Below, one piece after another: positions 26,201 through 41,400 of a DNA stretch of 64,000 bases. Source of the DNA: Oryzias latipes (Eukaryota > Chordata > Actinopteri > Beloniformes > Adrianichthyidae); NCBI RefSeq assembly GCF_002234675.1, contig NC_019859.2, forward strand, positions 3,875,240-3,939,239, given 5' to 3'. Made by a program: the position numbers and the translations under genes. The first letter of the stretch is position 1. Each line of letters opens with the position of its first letter. Below the pieces are notes generated by a model that worked only from the letters and a program-made list of their open reading frames with translations, was not told where the DNA came from and ran no database searches.

Positions 26201-29200
26201 GTAGCTGCACATCGCTCTCTCTGGAACGTCGCAGTCATGGCTTTCCCTCCTGCAGTGATCCACCGGCCGCTGCTCCTCTGTAAAACACCCATGACAAAGC
26301 CTTAGAGCTCCAGAGGAGCTGACAGATCAAAGTTTTATCCTGCAGTTTCTTTATTTGCTAGCTGCTGTTTTATTTTAAACAACAGTACTGTATGTGAGAA
26401 CTGGAGCGAGGGAATGTGACGTCACCCATAGAAAATGATTTACTTCCGGCTCCAACCAAATGAAGTCAATTCAATCCCCATTTCTCCGCACTAGGAACAC
26501 CGCCATGATGGCACCGGACGTCATCATTAAGCAGTGATTAGTCCGAGTCGGTCTGAGTCGACGCTTCTATGGCAACTACTCTCGCTAATTAGGAGTGAGC
26601 TTGTCGGAAGACCCCACCCCTACAAATTGGAAGGGGGTCACTCGGTCCAGTTCTCACAGTCAATGATAGCAACAGGAACTTACTTCACAGTTTTACACTA
26701 CGTATATCGTTTCTTTATTCAAAAATTGAATGTATCAGATTAAATATTGCATCTTGTTTTAAGTTTTTCTGTTATCATTGCAGAAATCCAGTTTAACACG
26801 TTTTCTTTACTTTTTTAAAAGTGAATATGTGGACCATCACCTCTGTTTGGTTTGTTTGCCACTTCTATGTTCTTGGTTCTGGTAATGTTGTTTGTTTGGA
26901 CTTTATTTGAAAATTAAGCTATTTACAGCTGTCTTTGTTTCATCCTTGGTGTGTTTAGGTGTCTAGTTTCCGACTTGGACCAATCACCACTTAATGATGT
27001 CGTCTGAATCCAACATGGCGACGTCCGTATCTCATAAAAATGGCGACTGATTGACTTCATTACTTCATTACAGTCAATGGTTCTACAGCACCACTTCCTG
27101 ATCAAAGGACAGAAAAATAAGGCTCCTTGTTGCCAATGAGACATGTTTGCTTTTATATTATCAATGGTGTCAAACTTCAATAGCTTAACGAGTTTTATGG
27201 ACATCTAACTTTCTATTTCTGTAGTGGGTTTTTAATGCAACAACTAGATTTTATTTGAATAAGGATGTTTTTCTAAAATCAAAATGCAACAAATTCATTG
27301 CAGGTCTGCGAGTGTTTGTGCTGATCCTCTTGTTCTACGTCTCATTAGCGTGAATGTATTTCCAATCATACATAGAAATGTTTTTTTTTTCTTTTAAGGT
27401 GATGCAGCACCGATTTAATTCAGGACTGCTGCAGATCTGGATGACATAGTTGTGAGTTAGCGACATTCCACGTAAAGGTCTTTCCAGTCAGCTTTTGAGT
27501 TCACATATGAAACCACAGGCCAGATGAGATTACAGGTACAGAAACTGAAACATGCAACCCTGCAAACTAGATTACAGAGTAAAACTTCACAGAAAAAGTT
27601 TGAAAACTACTATGGTTAAGAGAAAAGCAACTTTTAGAGCTACTTTTTTCTGAATAAAAAGTGGTTTGGGGCTCAAGCCTATGTTTGCTGGAAGAGTCCG
27701 TTTATGTTGGGTGAAAGCCTTAGTTTGAGCATGTTTGCAGCTTTCTGAACAGCTGTGTTTTTTAAACTGGGGACTCTTCCATATAAAGCGACAGTCTGCC
27801 CACCCACACAAACAGTTGGGACATACCTATGCAGGTCTTTCTGTCAGCGGCGAACACAAAGCCGGGGGAGCACTCGCAGCGGAAAGATCCGGGCTGATTA
27901 AAGCAGACGGCGTTGGGTCCACACAGCCGGGAGGTGTACTGGCACTCGTCTATGTCTAAAAAAAACAGACAACATAAAAATAGATTATTAGAGAATATTA
28001 CTGATAAACTTACAATGTTATTAACACCTGAAGGGACATAATATGTAATAAAATGAGAATTATGGATTTTTCATTTAAAATTTGCTGATTTAATCGAGCA
28101 AACAGCATCAACAAGACATTCAACAGAGTTTAGGAAGGAAAATGAGATGTTTGTGTAAAAAAAACCTCACATCCTCACTCCAAAGAGTTCATACGTGGGT
28201 TGGTCTGCTTTGCATTTTATCACAAGACTGACTGTTGTTCTGAAGTTTGCTTTCGTCAAAAAGTTTCTTGTGAATATTTGTTTTCATATGTAATTATTGT
28301 ATGTATTAAATATGCTCAATGACCATAAAACTTTCATTTTTTTAGTGGTTGAGATTACAGAAGGTACTTGGAACTACTTTTGTGGTTGTTTAAAGTAGAA
28401 AAAAAATAGATTAAAACACAGTTCTTGCCTGAATTAAATCATTTACTTGTAGACAACAGATTTATTATCCTAAGTTTTTTTAATTTAGTGGTTAAATGAC
28501 ATAAAATAAAACATTTACTGCAAAAAAATGTTATAATGTAGTTTGTGCTTTTTAAGTTTATAGTGTTTCTCTTTTCTAATCTTATCTTTTTTAATTGTGA
28601 AGCATTCACACGCTTTCCGCATGAACTTTTTGTAAAATGAGAAGAATTTAGAGGAAGATAGTAGTGTGTTACCATCACAGAGGTGTCCGTCTCCACTGAA
28701 ACCAGCTGTACATTCACAGCTGAACTGGGAGCCTTCAGCCGCTCTGCACACTGCATTGATGTCACAGTCGTGCCCACCAGTGAAACAGGGATTCTGCTCT
28801 GAAGGGTCACCTGACAGAAAAAAAGAAACAATTTTCAGCTGAAAAGCAACAAAAACTTGAAATTCCTCTTTTAAAGCTTTGGAACAAACATAATTCACAG
28901 TAAACTAAACTAAACCAGTAACTTAATTTCCCGCCTTTTCTTTATAGCCAATCAAAAGCATATTTCTGCTTTTAATTTTGTGGACGTTTAGGGTTTTGCC
29001 AACATGTCGTGTCATGACATGCTCTGGGTCATCCATCTGTGATCTGAGTTGACCCCACCTGTATAAAGACAGCGTTGGCCCAGAGCCTAACGCCAAAAGA
29101 CCATATACTATTACATGCACATTTTTGTATCACCAACAAGTCTTTCATTTATTCGCATTCCTAAGATCTCTCTTTATTGAAATGGCTTAAAACGTTTTGA

Positions 29201-29387
29201 GTTAGAAAGTGCTGTTACTATTCAGAGAGTTTTAGGGGAAAATCCTTTAAAAAAGTATTTAAACAACAGAGGAGTGGTGCTTTGCAGTTAAAGATTGAGC
29301 ACACAGCAAAATTCTTTTACTGTGTGGGGTAAGTTTAACAACAATAAAAGTTACTAGCTATTGTCTGCAGACTTGAATGCTCCTCTT

Positions 29388-29423
<36 letters not shown>

Positions 29424-32400
29424 ATATGTCTCAGGGACACTTGTTGTCATAGCAACTGGACTTAACCACGTCAATACACCTCGCGTGTCACTGCAGTCCA
29501 TACAGTCCTTTTATTGTCCTTTCTTCGTCACTCTGATGCAGATATGAACTGAATCTTGGGCATCAGCATTTTTTCACTGAAGCTTCTCTCCCTTCAAGAA
29601 AGCAATAAAAAACTGTTTTCATGGTGCAGCTTCACCTTGGAGCTGCTAATTTAAAAAAAATCGCCTCGCAGGAAACCTGACCCAGATGTTTCACTTTCTG
29701 CCAGCTAACACCAGCTGGATCAAGTTGTTTGTGTAACTCAGAGACCCTCTTATAAGCTCCACCTGCACATCTACCTCCAGCACGTCTTTGCTAATTAAAA
29801 AAAGCAGGAAAAAAGAAAAAGAACAAAAAAAAAGTTTGACCTGAAAGACTGACCTTCACCCCCCCACTAATCCCCCTTCCAGCCTTTCTGATAGCAGCTG
29901 AAGAAACACAGCCATGCTCAGATTACTGTTTATCTTCCTGTGATGTTCCACTCCAAACACCTCTGAGGCACTCACTGCTGGATGCGTTTGTCACTGCATT
30001 CCTTTGGCTTTTAACACAGCACTTTACTCCCAATGTCCACACCAGCGAAGCTGACAGATTACACCTGGAGACGGACCACATGACTGGCCTACAAATCAAT
30101 GAACTCTTTTGTCTTCTTCACTTGGTGAAAACGTTGTCGTTTTTTTTGTGATTTCGGATATTGTTTCCTTTTGTTTGACATTTAAAGCTTTAAAAGAGGT
30201 AACTAAATAAAAAAAAAGATGCAGAATGGAAAATAAATGAAGGATGACTACAGTTACTATTCAGATCCGATGGTCCCTCGCTATAACACGGTTCACCTTT
30301 AGCAGATTCTTTTTGTGCAGTTTTGCATGCTTCCTGATTGGCTGTAAATGTTCTCAATCAATCGCCTCTATGTCATGTCTCATGTACAGGGTCCAGCTTT
30401 CCAAATCTACATACATTTTAAATCTTGAGCAGATCTTTGTTTTCATTCTATAATACTGGACTTCTTTTTTTATAGAGGTATTTAGAGTTTAAACTATAAA
30501 GGAAAGTTTGAAAATATTCACAAGTGTGTAGTGAGGAGTTTTACTGCCATAAAACATCTATAATGATAAAATAAAATAAAAAATATATATATAATTACTT
30601 GATAAATTTAAATTATTGCGGGTTATTATTAGAATGTAACTCTCATGATAAACAAGGCGCCAGTGTAATTTACTAATTTAACATTTTTTTTACCCATAAT
30701 AACAATATTATTTTTTCAATTATTATTATTTACTTATTATTTATTTCAGAAGACAATTAGGAACAGCAATAGAAAAAAAACACCATCTGCTTTATAAACA
30801 AATATATAAACGTATAACGAACACAAAATACATAAAACGAACATAAAAAAGTACATTCGGCTGTACAGACACAGTCTCTGCAAAACTTCATCTACTTTAA
30901 CCAATGGTCAAACTAAAGAGCACCGATTTGTAATAAGCATTAGGAAAATGGAAAAAACTCTAATTTTTGTACATTTTTTTTAACTTGTCCTGTCCAGTAG
31001 TGGAGCAAACAGATGAGCGCTGAAGGCCTCTTAGGCTGGACAGATCATATTCATACAATAGGGGGCCTGAGTCTTTGGACACACGAGGCGTATATTTGTA
31101 TAAACTCCTTTTGTATTTGAGGCTAAACTTTATTTATATTTGAGTAAATTTCTTTTTGATTTGGACCAAAAAGAGAAGATAGTGAGGGACAGTAGAGATG
31201 GGGGATATGGATCCAGAAGGAAAAAAGGGGTTATAGATGTTGGAGTACAATCCTACTGCTTTCATGGTTGTCGACGAAGATTAGCTTTAACTCACTGTGG
31301 ATTGAGCCGATCTTGTTGGTCATGGCGAAGCGCATCAGGTGGTTCTGAGAGTCAAACATTACAAAGATCTGGTCCACGCTGAGCTGCTGGATGGGCGGCA
31401 CCTCCCCTGTGGTCTCCTGATGGGGACAGCTCTTGAAAGTGATGGTTTGACGCCAGTAGTAGCTCCTGGTCTGAACACTGCCGTCCGGAGAGATAATGGT
31501 GTAGTTGCGGGTGGAAGACGAGGTGATCACTGAGAGGAGAAGGCAATACTATAACCTTTGGGCAGGAAAATGACTTAATTTTCTTATTCGAACTGTATTA
31601 CAGATAAAAAAAATACGTTAGAGGCATAGAAAAACAGCAAATGGGAGTTTGACGGTTCTTCAAAAAATGCACATTTACAACATAAGCAGATGTAGTTACT
31701 CATAAAGGAAAGTATTTTTAGCAAATTACAAAAGTAACCAACTTTCAAAGTCAAAAACAGTAGTATAGACAAAAAAACTTTCAGAAATATTTCAGTCTGT
31801 TACAGAAGAAGGGGTTCTTACAGTTTCTGCTGTATTGGTAAACCTCCTTGTATGGTTTGATTTCCACAGAGTTTTTAGGTGGGATGACAGGCACATGACC
31901 ATCCAGTTTTGTGTTCAACACTAAGTGGTCATGCTCGTCTATTCCTTCAAACTCCTGCTTGATGGTGAGCCGTTCATTTCCAGGATGAAAGATCACTTCA
32001 GCAAAGCGAGAAAAAACTCCACCTGCAATGCCAGACAACAGGATGTGCTGTGGGACTGAAGTCCACTGAGGCGTCATGACAACAGGTTTGATTTAAGAAC
32101 ATGCAGAGATAGTTTGAAAGAATGATCAAGCTTAGTCACAACATAACTAACTGTAATCAAATGGACATCATTATTCAAGAGTTTATTGGTCAAACAAGAA
32201 GAATCCCAACTTTGTTAGAAAGTTCTCACAATAGTAGGTATAATGTTAAATGACATACTTGTATAGCACTTTTTCTACCTTCTCAAAAGGCCCAACGAGC
32301 TTTAGAGTCACAGTCCCTGTCACCCACACATACATAAACACATTCAAATTCTAATGGCGGCTCTGGTGCTGTACGCTGGTGCTACCCTGTAACCACCAGG

Positions 32401-35400
32401 AGCAATTGCGCGGTTCAATGTCTTGCCCAAGGACAGTTTGACACATGGCCGGGCAAGATGGGATCTGCGATCTTTCAATCAGAGGTTGAATGCCCAACCA
32501 ACCTCACCACAATCTCAACTTCTTTGTTGGACCGTACGTTTTGGAGTACAGGCTATGTCCGAATTCTTTCTGCTAAACTTAGTAAACTACTAAAAACTGA
32601 TATAGTACGGAACTATCTAGGGCCCTGGATTTTAAGAGCAATTTGGACACCATGCTCACTACTTTTATTATTTTTTTAGACGGCAAATATTAAGTAAGTG
32701 ATTTCACAAATTGAAAAAATGAATCAATATGAGCATTTTTGAAGACTATTTATGAATCCACTGTGTTCTGATGATGATAACGTTGATGGTTTACTTAAAA
32801 ATGCATTTAAATAAAAAATTTCACAAAAATTGTTCAAACACAATACAGTATGTCTATAGTTGCCAATCTAGTGAGCATTGATGCACACTGGTTTTTCCCA
32901 GAGACTTCTGGGAAATTTCTAAGCATTTGAGTTTTGGAATTTTTGGAAGATATGGACAGCACTACAAAATGGCAAATGCACTGTATAGTGCTCTATGTAG
33001 AGAGTAGTGAAAGAATTTTGACACGGCCATTGTCAAAAGTCTGTTAAAATTGACTAAACCTTTTGCAATAATTACAATTACGTAACCAATTACCAATCAA
33101 ACTGAAGCCATTCTTGTATCCAGGCTGTTGAAGGGCGAAGGCCCAGCCAATGACTCCCCCCACGGAGGACAGTGGCTGCAGGGAGGGGCCCACACTGTCT
33201 GGGATGTGGCTGATAGCGATGTATGCTCGCCCGTCATTAGCAACCACATAGGAGTGCAAATCGTTGTTATTAAGCTCCACTGGATTCTGTGAGTTCCCAA
33301 CGTAGACCTGCCCATTTACCTTCCCATTCATCCTTTGGGGTTTGCCTGAAAGACATGAAATATTTCATTTTAAAAAGAGCTGGTAAGGAAAATTATTATA
33401 ATGTTGTTCATCTTTCGGCTTATCCCGTTAGGGTTCGCCACAGGTGGTTTGGCAGAGAGTTTTCCCGTCGGATGCCCTTCCAGATACAACCCTGTCTTTT
33501 CAAGTCACAGTGGGAATCCAGATAGGTAGCAGCACAAAGGGTTTTGCCTAAGGACCAACACTGGATTGTAGCTTATTATAAAACCCTGGGAAACAAACCC
33601 TGGGTTTCCTGCATGACAGCCCTACACCTATCTAACTGAGCCATTTGTCTTTATCATTGACTGCATATGAGAACTGGACTTAAATGAGTGTGATGTCACC
33701 CATAGAAAATTATTTACTTCCAGTTCCAACCAAATAAAGTCAATTCAGTTGCCAAATTTTCTCACAATTTGGACACCACCATGTTGGAGACAAAATTTGT
33801 AAGCAGTTACTGGTCTAAATCGGTCTGAGTCATTGTTTCTATGACACACACTCTCACCAATCAGGAGTGAGCTTGTTGGAAGGCCACACCCCTACCACTT
33901 GTAAGTAGGCTACACGGAATCTGTCAATAATAATAATAATAATAATAATAATGGATTGGATTTATCTGCGCTTTTCAAGACACTCAAAGCGCTTACAGTG
34001 TGTCCATTATTCAATCACGCTTGGTGATGGTAAGCTACAGTTGTAGCCCCAGCTGCCCTGGGGCAGACTGACAGAGGCGTGGCTGCCATTTCGCGCCTAC
34101 GGCCCCTCTGACCATCACCACAATCACACATTTTAAACGTTGGACATGGATGCCAATAGCCACTACCTACTTTTATTGAGGCATCTGATTGGTCAGATTC
34201 TAACTTGAATAACTTGAACTACAGAAAAGACTGGTGTAGAAATTAGTATTAGCAAAAACTTGTAAAAATGAAAGGTAGCCGAGGAATATTAGTTATTCTG
34301 ACAAATAGAATGAGTAACAGTTGCTTATTTCTCAATAGAAGTCTCTAGAACTTTGTTTTTTTAGAGCTTTCTGTTTGGAAAGCCAAGGGGGAGGAGTCAG
34401 TCATTCAAGTTCTCATAAACAGTCAGTGGTCTTTTTTGACAATATTTTCACTTTTTACTAAGTTTATTACTATCTGACACGTCTAAACTGCATTTACAAC
34501 AGGTTCATACCTAAATGAAAGGGAAAAGCGTCACCTTTTATTGTCATATAGTTACGTACAATAAATAAATTGTTACATGGACGTAACAGAAGAAAAACAC
34601 ACAAAAATAAAAACAGCAAACAAATTGAAACAAAAACCGTCACTGTACAGCCTTTGTCTAACTTTTATCATACCTTCTGCAACACAGTCTTTTCCGTTGC
34701 CATAGAAACCCGGCCTACAGTGGCAGCAGTATCCGTCCCTGTAATCTCTGCATTCAGCAAAAGCAGAGCACCTGTGCCTGTTGTGGATACACGTGTCCAA
34801 GTTGTAGCCAAATACTGTAAAGAGACAGAAATATTGATCCATGTAATACTACACCATTTAACAATTCAACCAGATTTGAACTGGTAGAGCTACTGACTGG
34901 TTTCCACAAGAGAATAAGATGTCTTAATGATTTACCATCCACGTTAAGATCTTCATCTTCGTCAATCACAACAACCTGGGGGTACTGGTGCGGTGAGTGT
35001 GGTGACTCTGGTTGGACAGAGTCAAGGTTTGTGTATCGGTGTTGCACTGGGTCCGAGTCTGGAGATGGTATAATGGGTTCAGGAATGATTTGTTTTTGTG
35101 TTAAAGTCTGATGTGTAGGGTTTTCGGTTGCAGTCTTTTCAGGGTCCTCGGGCTGACCCTCAGGACTGCTGTACGTTGGTGCAACGGGGTCTGAATCTGG
35201 GTCTTCTTGTTCCACATGGTCTTTATAATTTGGTGTTTGGGTTTGGAGTTTTGTTGATTCAGGGCTGATAGTCGTGACCTCTAGGTGCTTGTACTCTGTG
35301 GTGGTCGCAGTTGGGAACTCTTCTTCAGTGGTGTTTATGGTCTCAGACTCAAAGGTTGAAAGGTCCAGCTCCTGCAGTTCATTCATTTGTCTATCCTCAG

Positions 35401-38400
35401 GGGAGCTAGAGGCCAGTCCTGGTATGATGACAGTGAAACCAGACAAGGCGCCGATCTTGTAGACCCAAATCCCATTCTTAGCTGAGTTTGTCATTCTGGA
35501 AGACATGGAATGAATAAAACACTGTCAGTACCACCATTTCTTCCTCAATGAAAAAGTTGTGCTCAAAAATATAGACGCTCTCATGAAAGCACAACTTAAA
35601 ATGAGTAAAAGTTTAACGTAAAAGGAAATAAATAACTGTTTATATTTTATGTTTATGAAGCAATAAACTATTTTTGCTCAAAATGGATTTCATACGTGGC
35701 GAGCTCCATGATGGATGTCTCATCGTCTGTAGTGGTACGGACATACAAGCCCTGACTGGACCAGATCCAGCCTTTTACAAGGCCTTCGTTGAAGCCAGCC
35801 TCTAGCAGCGTACGCTCTCCCCCAACTGATGTGGAGAAAAACTGCAGACCGCCCCTAGGGTACAGCAGGATGGCGTAGGAGACCGACTCGGTTGAAGCCA
35901 CAACAAGTTGGAAAGTATTTCTCTGGGAGTTCAAATGAGATTTCAGGGACATGGTCAAGAACATTAGATAAATACTGACTTGACAGAAGAATGGTTTTCT
36001 CCTAAAGTCTATATTAAGATAAAGAGACAAAACAAGAAGAAAAAATGTTTTTTTCACCAGAGGTCCAGATTTGCAAATTGTGACTACCTCTCATTGTTGC
36101 GCAAATGAGGTCTTCTGTCTGCTTTAGAGCTGCTTGAACCTTGTTACAATTTACAATTGCAATGAATATAAAAGATTCTAAAAATATATATATTTTGACA
36201 AACAATCTGTATTAACCACCTGGATATTAAAGTCAGTGTCAAATGTACCAAACTTCACTGAAGCAGTCATAACTACAGGCTCACTATCATTTGTTGTCTC
36301 ACTTGTAACCACAAACTAATTCTTTTTGTCTGGAGAATCAGTTATGTTTTTAAATACAATTTTACAAAAAAACATGCAAAGTTCTAAAGTTCTAAGAGCT
36401 TTTTCTCTAAAGTCCCACCCCAACCATCTTCTGATCTATTATAAATTCCTAATGGTATTTTAATTAAAATAATGTAGTTTTTAGCCAAAATAATAGTATT
36501 TTTCAAAAACTATCATTTCCTAGAACATAGTTTCAGCAGATCAGCAGTAGTTTATCAGAATTTTTCCTTTAAATTGTGGGCGGGGCCCTTTCCCTCCCCA
36601 TTGATGAGAGCTCTTTTTTTAGTCTTTGTTTAAACTAGCTTGCACTCCCTCACACCACAATAATGACATTACCAGTGCTACAAAAAATGGTGAGGAATAT
36701 TGGAGCTAACAAGCTGGAAAACCAAGACGCACATAGATCATCGTTTATAAGTGGATGCATCAGAATGAAGCAGAGCAGGGAGCTTGTATTTTCTACGTAA
36801 CAAATTTGCATTTTTTCCGTCTGGTGATTATTCACAATGTTTTAAATAAAGAAATACTCAGAAATGCTATTTTGATATTTAAGTTTCTTTATATATGTCC
36901 TCCATCATCAGAAAAAGACCATTTTCATTTAAGTGGGGTTTTAAATAACATATTACCAAATAAATGAATTAAAACAAAGTCAACACGTTTTTAGTCAATG
37001 TAAAAACTTCAGTTCGGTGTATTTTGCAAGCATCATCTTATTTTTCTTTTCTTTGTTGGGTTTCTTTATCAAACACCACCAACCTACAGCATTTCTGTTT
37101 AAAATAAATCAGGTGAACTTGCCTAATAAGAACTAGTCTGTCTACAGAGCTAACCTACTGTAATTTAGGGCTCTGCTGTAGAAGATAGACCCACACTTTG
37201 TCTGGTTCCAGAAAAACAAAAGACAGCAGCTCACCTTAGCAAACAGCCCATCCCCTCGTCCCAAAGTCCCCTGGGCAACCATGTTCTCCCAGGTAACGAT
37301 GAGGGCATTCGTGGGCTCCTCTTCTTCACCTGTACACTGAAAAAAAGGAGACAACCGTCTCTTGGATTAATCTAAGCATATCTGGTGCATTTAAAACAAT
37401 TTCTACATGTTTTCGAGTGAAATGTGACTGTATAATGTATAATCTACATGAAATGAAGAGATTACACATGGATTTGTTCACATCACTTTGGAATGAAGCA
37501 ACTCGGTTATGTTGCAATACTAATTATCGGGATACCGCACGGGATTTCATCTCGCGCGCTAAGGATTGTTGGAAAAAGAAGGCAACCATCTCAGTCAAAT
37601 CCGATGCCTCGTGGTACGATACGTCACACCGCAACTTTCCCGGTAAGTCTTGAATTTCTAAATGAATTGTGACAAAATCTGAGTCAAATGTAGCTTAATG
37701 TCTCAGGAGTGACTACATAACGTTAACGTTGAAATAAGATGACGTTATCACTCTGTTTTATTTGAATTTGTCTTTTGAGCTGGAGCGGTCAACCGCGTCG
37801 TCACATTTTTGCGGCGCTCCTAACATATTTTGGTCTTCTGTGTGATTTTTTTTTTTCTTCAATTAATCGAGGTTTACATTGTGTGTTACCGGCACATTAG
37901 TGTTTGGAGAGATTTACATCGAACAGCGTCTGCTAAGTACGACGAAATTTTGGGGCCACGATGAAATTTATTTTTGTGGAGGATCATTAGGATGATATTT
38001 TTCTTCCTCACTTAGCAAAAACAGTCGAAATGTCAAGATTATATTCGAAATAAAGTCAAAATATAATGTAAGAGTGTCGTAGCCCTTGCGGAGAAAAGGG
38101 GTGGGTTGAGCGTGAAAGCGAGAGAGAACGGGAGCGCGTAGCTAGACTGAAAATTTGTAGCTGGATATCTACTGTATGCCGAGTGTAAATCGTGGACAAA
38201 TAAAGTGAAGAGACTCCTCATCCAGCCGTGGTCCGAGTCGTCTGTCCACCAGCTAATTTCTCTGGACGCGGGGTCTCAAACACGAACGCAGCTCGTCCCT
38301 GGAGTGGAGCTGAGCGGCTCCCTTGCGTTTACGGTCATCAAGCGGTGAGCAGTAAAGTTAATTTCGAGAATAAAGTCAAAGTGTCATTCTTCTCACTAAT

Positions 38401-41400
38401 AAATGCAGTTTCTAATACAATCTTGTTATGTTGAGAATGAGACGCTACTGCTGGGTTGTGATAAAACTTAACGTTTACTAAAAAATGCTGCGTTACCCGG
38501 AAGTCATGGCAACAGTTACATACACAACAACAACAAAAAAATAATACACAAATGTTCTGTGTGGCCCTAAAACTCTGTCCTTGCTAAGTGCTTACTTAGT
38601 TGGCTGCATTATTTTAATTACTCCTCCCCTGTTTTGCTTCAGATTGACAAACTCAAGTCATCTATTCACCTGGAGTCAGCTGAAAGGCGTGGGCTCAAGT
38701 GTTTGTGGTAAGAACAAGAAGTTGTATTTGCTTTTAAAGCTTTCAATGCATTACATCTACTTTAAGTTGCTTTGCAAATTAGCGACAAATGAGTTATGTT
38801 TATCTCAGGAATGTATTTTTGAGTCAATTACAATTTTGTCCTCACTATAAGTTAATCATGTTTTGTTTCCCACTTTACAGTGAACAGTGCTACTAGTGTT
38901 CCAGTGACAGAGTGAATGTGGCAATGCAAGGCCTGCCCTTCAGTTTTTCAAAGTAGGTCCCACCTTCTGAAGCATTATCGAGTAAGACATGTGCATTATG
39001 GAAAAAACAGTCGTATTCCATGTGTTCATGAAAGCTGTCCATGCACTTTTAGAACGTGGAATGCACTATTAATTCATTTGAATAGATGCCATGTTATTAA
39101 AACTAGTCACCATCATTCAGAGAGATGTACTTATAGCTGCCACTTGTGTCCCTGTAAGGATCTTGTGTCTGAAAGAGATTACTGGACTCATATTAATGCA
39201 CACTTGAAAAAAAACGAGGTTGTAACTTGTATGTTTTTGCATTGCGACTTTGAATCAAATATCTTAGGATCTTTTAAATCCCACAAGAGCAGGAAACACA
39301 GACTTTACTCATCCAAAGATTTTAAACCAGGAATAGTAATATCAGCAACTGTTGCTGCCCTAGATTCTGCTTCCAGTGCTTCTGATGATGACATTGAGGA
39401 TGCTCAACCAAGTAGCAGTGCTGATGGTCTAAGTGACCTACCAGATGTTATTCAGCACAGTTTGGCAGCAGCTTTGTTAAAATTAGAACATTTTTCTTGT
39501 GTGCCAAGCAAAGCAATCAATGAGTTTTTGGTAGAACTTCACTACTTAACTGACTGTCTCTCAAAATCTCATGTAGAAAGTGTTATAGTGAATACTTTTC
39601 AGAAGCACAATGTCCAAGTAGACAGAGTTGTTATTGAGGAAATAATCTCTTTGTGCTCAGCAAATCCTTTGAATAAGGCCATAGAGAAGGGTGGGCCTTT
39701 GAGTACTGCATACCAACGTAAGCAATATTACAAATCAAAATTTAATGTTGTTGAACCGGTAGAATATATATTGGATGCAAAAGAGAACAAAACATTACAG
39801 TATGTTTCCATCCTAGAATCTTTGCAAGTGCTGCTGAGTAGGAAGGATATTGTGGATAAGGTAATTGGTAATCACAACACACAAAGGGAAAAAGGGACTG
39901 GAAAAGAAATTTTGTACAGGTCATATAAGGACGGTCTGCATTGTAAGGAAAATTGTTTGTTGTCTGGGGAAGACCTAAGTTTATCAATTACTTTGTATGC
40001 TGATGACTTTGAAGTCTGTAATCCTCTGGGAACCTCCCGCAAAACCCACAAACTTTGCGCTGTCTACTGGGTACTAAATAACTTACCTCCAGGGTCTCAT
40101 TCTAGTTTGTGCTCGATTTTTCTGGCCATTTTGTGCAAAACAAACAATGTAAAGTTATTTGGCTATAACAAGATTTTAGAGCCTCTAATACGTGACCTGA
40201 GATCTTTAGAGGTTGATGGCATTTTTGTTCCACAACTGCACAAATCGCTTAAGGGTACAGTCCAGACTATTGTTGCAGACAATTTAGGAGCACATGGAAT
40301 AGCAGGCTTTGTGGAGAATTTTACAGGCCCCTTCTTTTGTCGTTTTTGTACAGCACCAGCTTCAGACATTCAGTCACATGAGGTTAGGTCAGGAGCTTTC
40401 AGCCTCAGAAGGAAAGAAACACATGAAACCCATGTCAGAGCAGCCCTAGATGGTGGCAGTAGTGTTTTTGGAGTTAAAAGAGCCTGTCCATTTACTCAAG
40501 CACTTTCTCATTTTCATGTGGTCAGTGGCTATCCTCCTGACATTTCTCATGATCTTCTTGAAGGTGTTGTGCCTGTTGAAATAGCATGTTGCCTGACGTC
40601 ACTGATATCAAAGGAGTATATCACCTTGGAAGAAATAAATGGTTCCATTCTCCATTTCCCTTACAAGTGGACAGACAAAACCAATAAACCTCATACTTTG
40701 CCACAAACACTTTCAAGAAGGAAAACAATCGGAGGCAATGCCCATGAAAATTGGTGCTTGTTAAGATTGCTACCATTTCTTATTGGCCCCAAGATTCCTG
40801 AACATGAGCCAATATGGCAGGTCTTGTTGGATCTAAAACAGATTGTGGAGTTAGTGGTTGCCCCAGTTCACAGTGATGAATCTATAGCCTACCTTGAGAG
40901 CAAAATTTCGGATCATCGGCAAAGGTATCAAGAGGCGTTTCCTAACAACACTTTACTGCCTAAACACCACTACATAGAGCATTACCCGCGACTAATACAA
41001 CTATTTGGGCCTCTTGCGGGCCTTTGGACCATCAGGTTTGAGGCAAAGCACAGTTTCTTTAAAAAAGTTATGAAACACACCAGTTGCTTTAAAAATGTCC
41101 CTTTGTCTCTGGCTGTTAAACATCAGATTATGATTGGCTACCATTTGTCTTCTCCAAATATTGATAAACCAGTTCTGGATGTGTCGCATGCATCCACTGT
41201 CCCATTAGATGTTTTGAAGGAAAATCTGGCTCAAGCATTTAAACAAATAAATCCCAGTGTATCTGAAATAAACATCGCAAAAAATGTATGGAGCAAAGGA
41301 ATAAACTACAGACCAGGAATGATAGTGGCATATGGTTCTGAGGGTGGCTTGCCTGAGTTTGGGGAAATCCATCAAATATGCATTTTGCAGCAAAGACTAT

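Larger units (their letters stand above)
24126..28810 (-). other. nid1: nid1 exons 9-12: four EGF modules
   Basis: One EGF per exon: 28810-28673 ([16 protein letters not shown]), 27955-27827 (calcium-binding [13 protein letters not shown]), 26277-26134 ([18 protein letters not shown]) and 24254-24126 (calcium-binding [16 protein letters not shown]). All begin and end in the same intron phase, the usual exon-shuffled EGF arrangement. They form the rod between G2 and G3. Confidence 0.92.
31296..34814 (-). other. nid1: nid1 exons 5-8: EGF1 and G2F beta-barrel
   Basis: Exon 34814-34674 is EGF1 ([27 protein letters not shown]). Exons 33345-33094, 32022-31822 and 31529-31296 encode the G2F barrel: [81 protein letters not shown] and [10 protein letters not shown]2F is the collagen IV and perlecan binding globule. 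Confidence 0.93.

Noticed and set aside
29390..29420. A-tract as the tail of a LINE insertion
   Set aside because: No LINE sequence or target duplication is visible beside it.
35274..35462. + strand ORF opposite the nid1 linker
   Set aside because: Antisense shadow of the real 560-bp nid1 exon.
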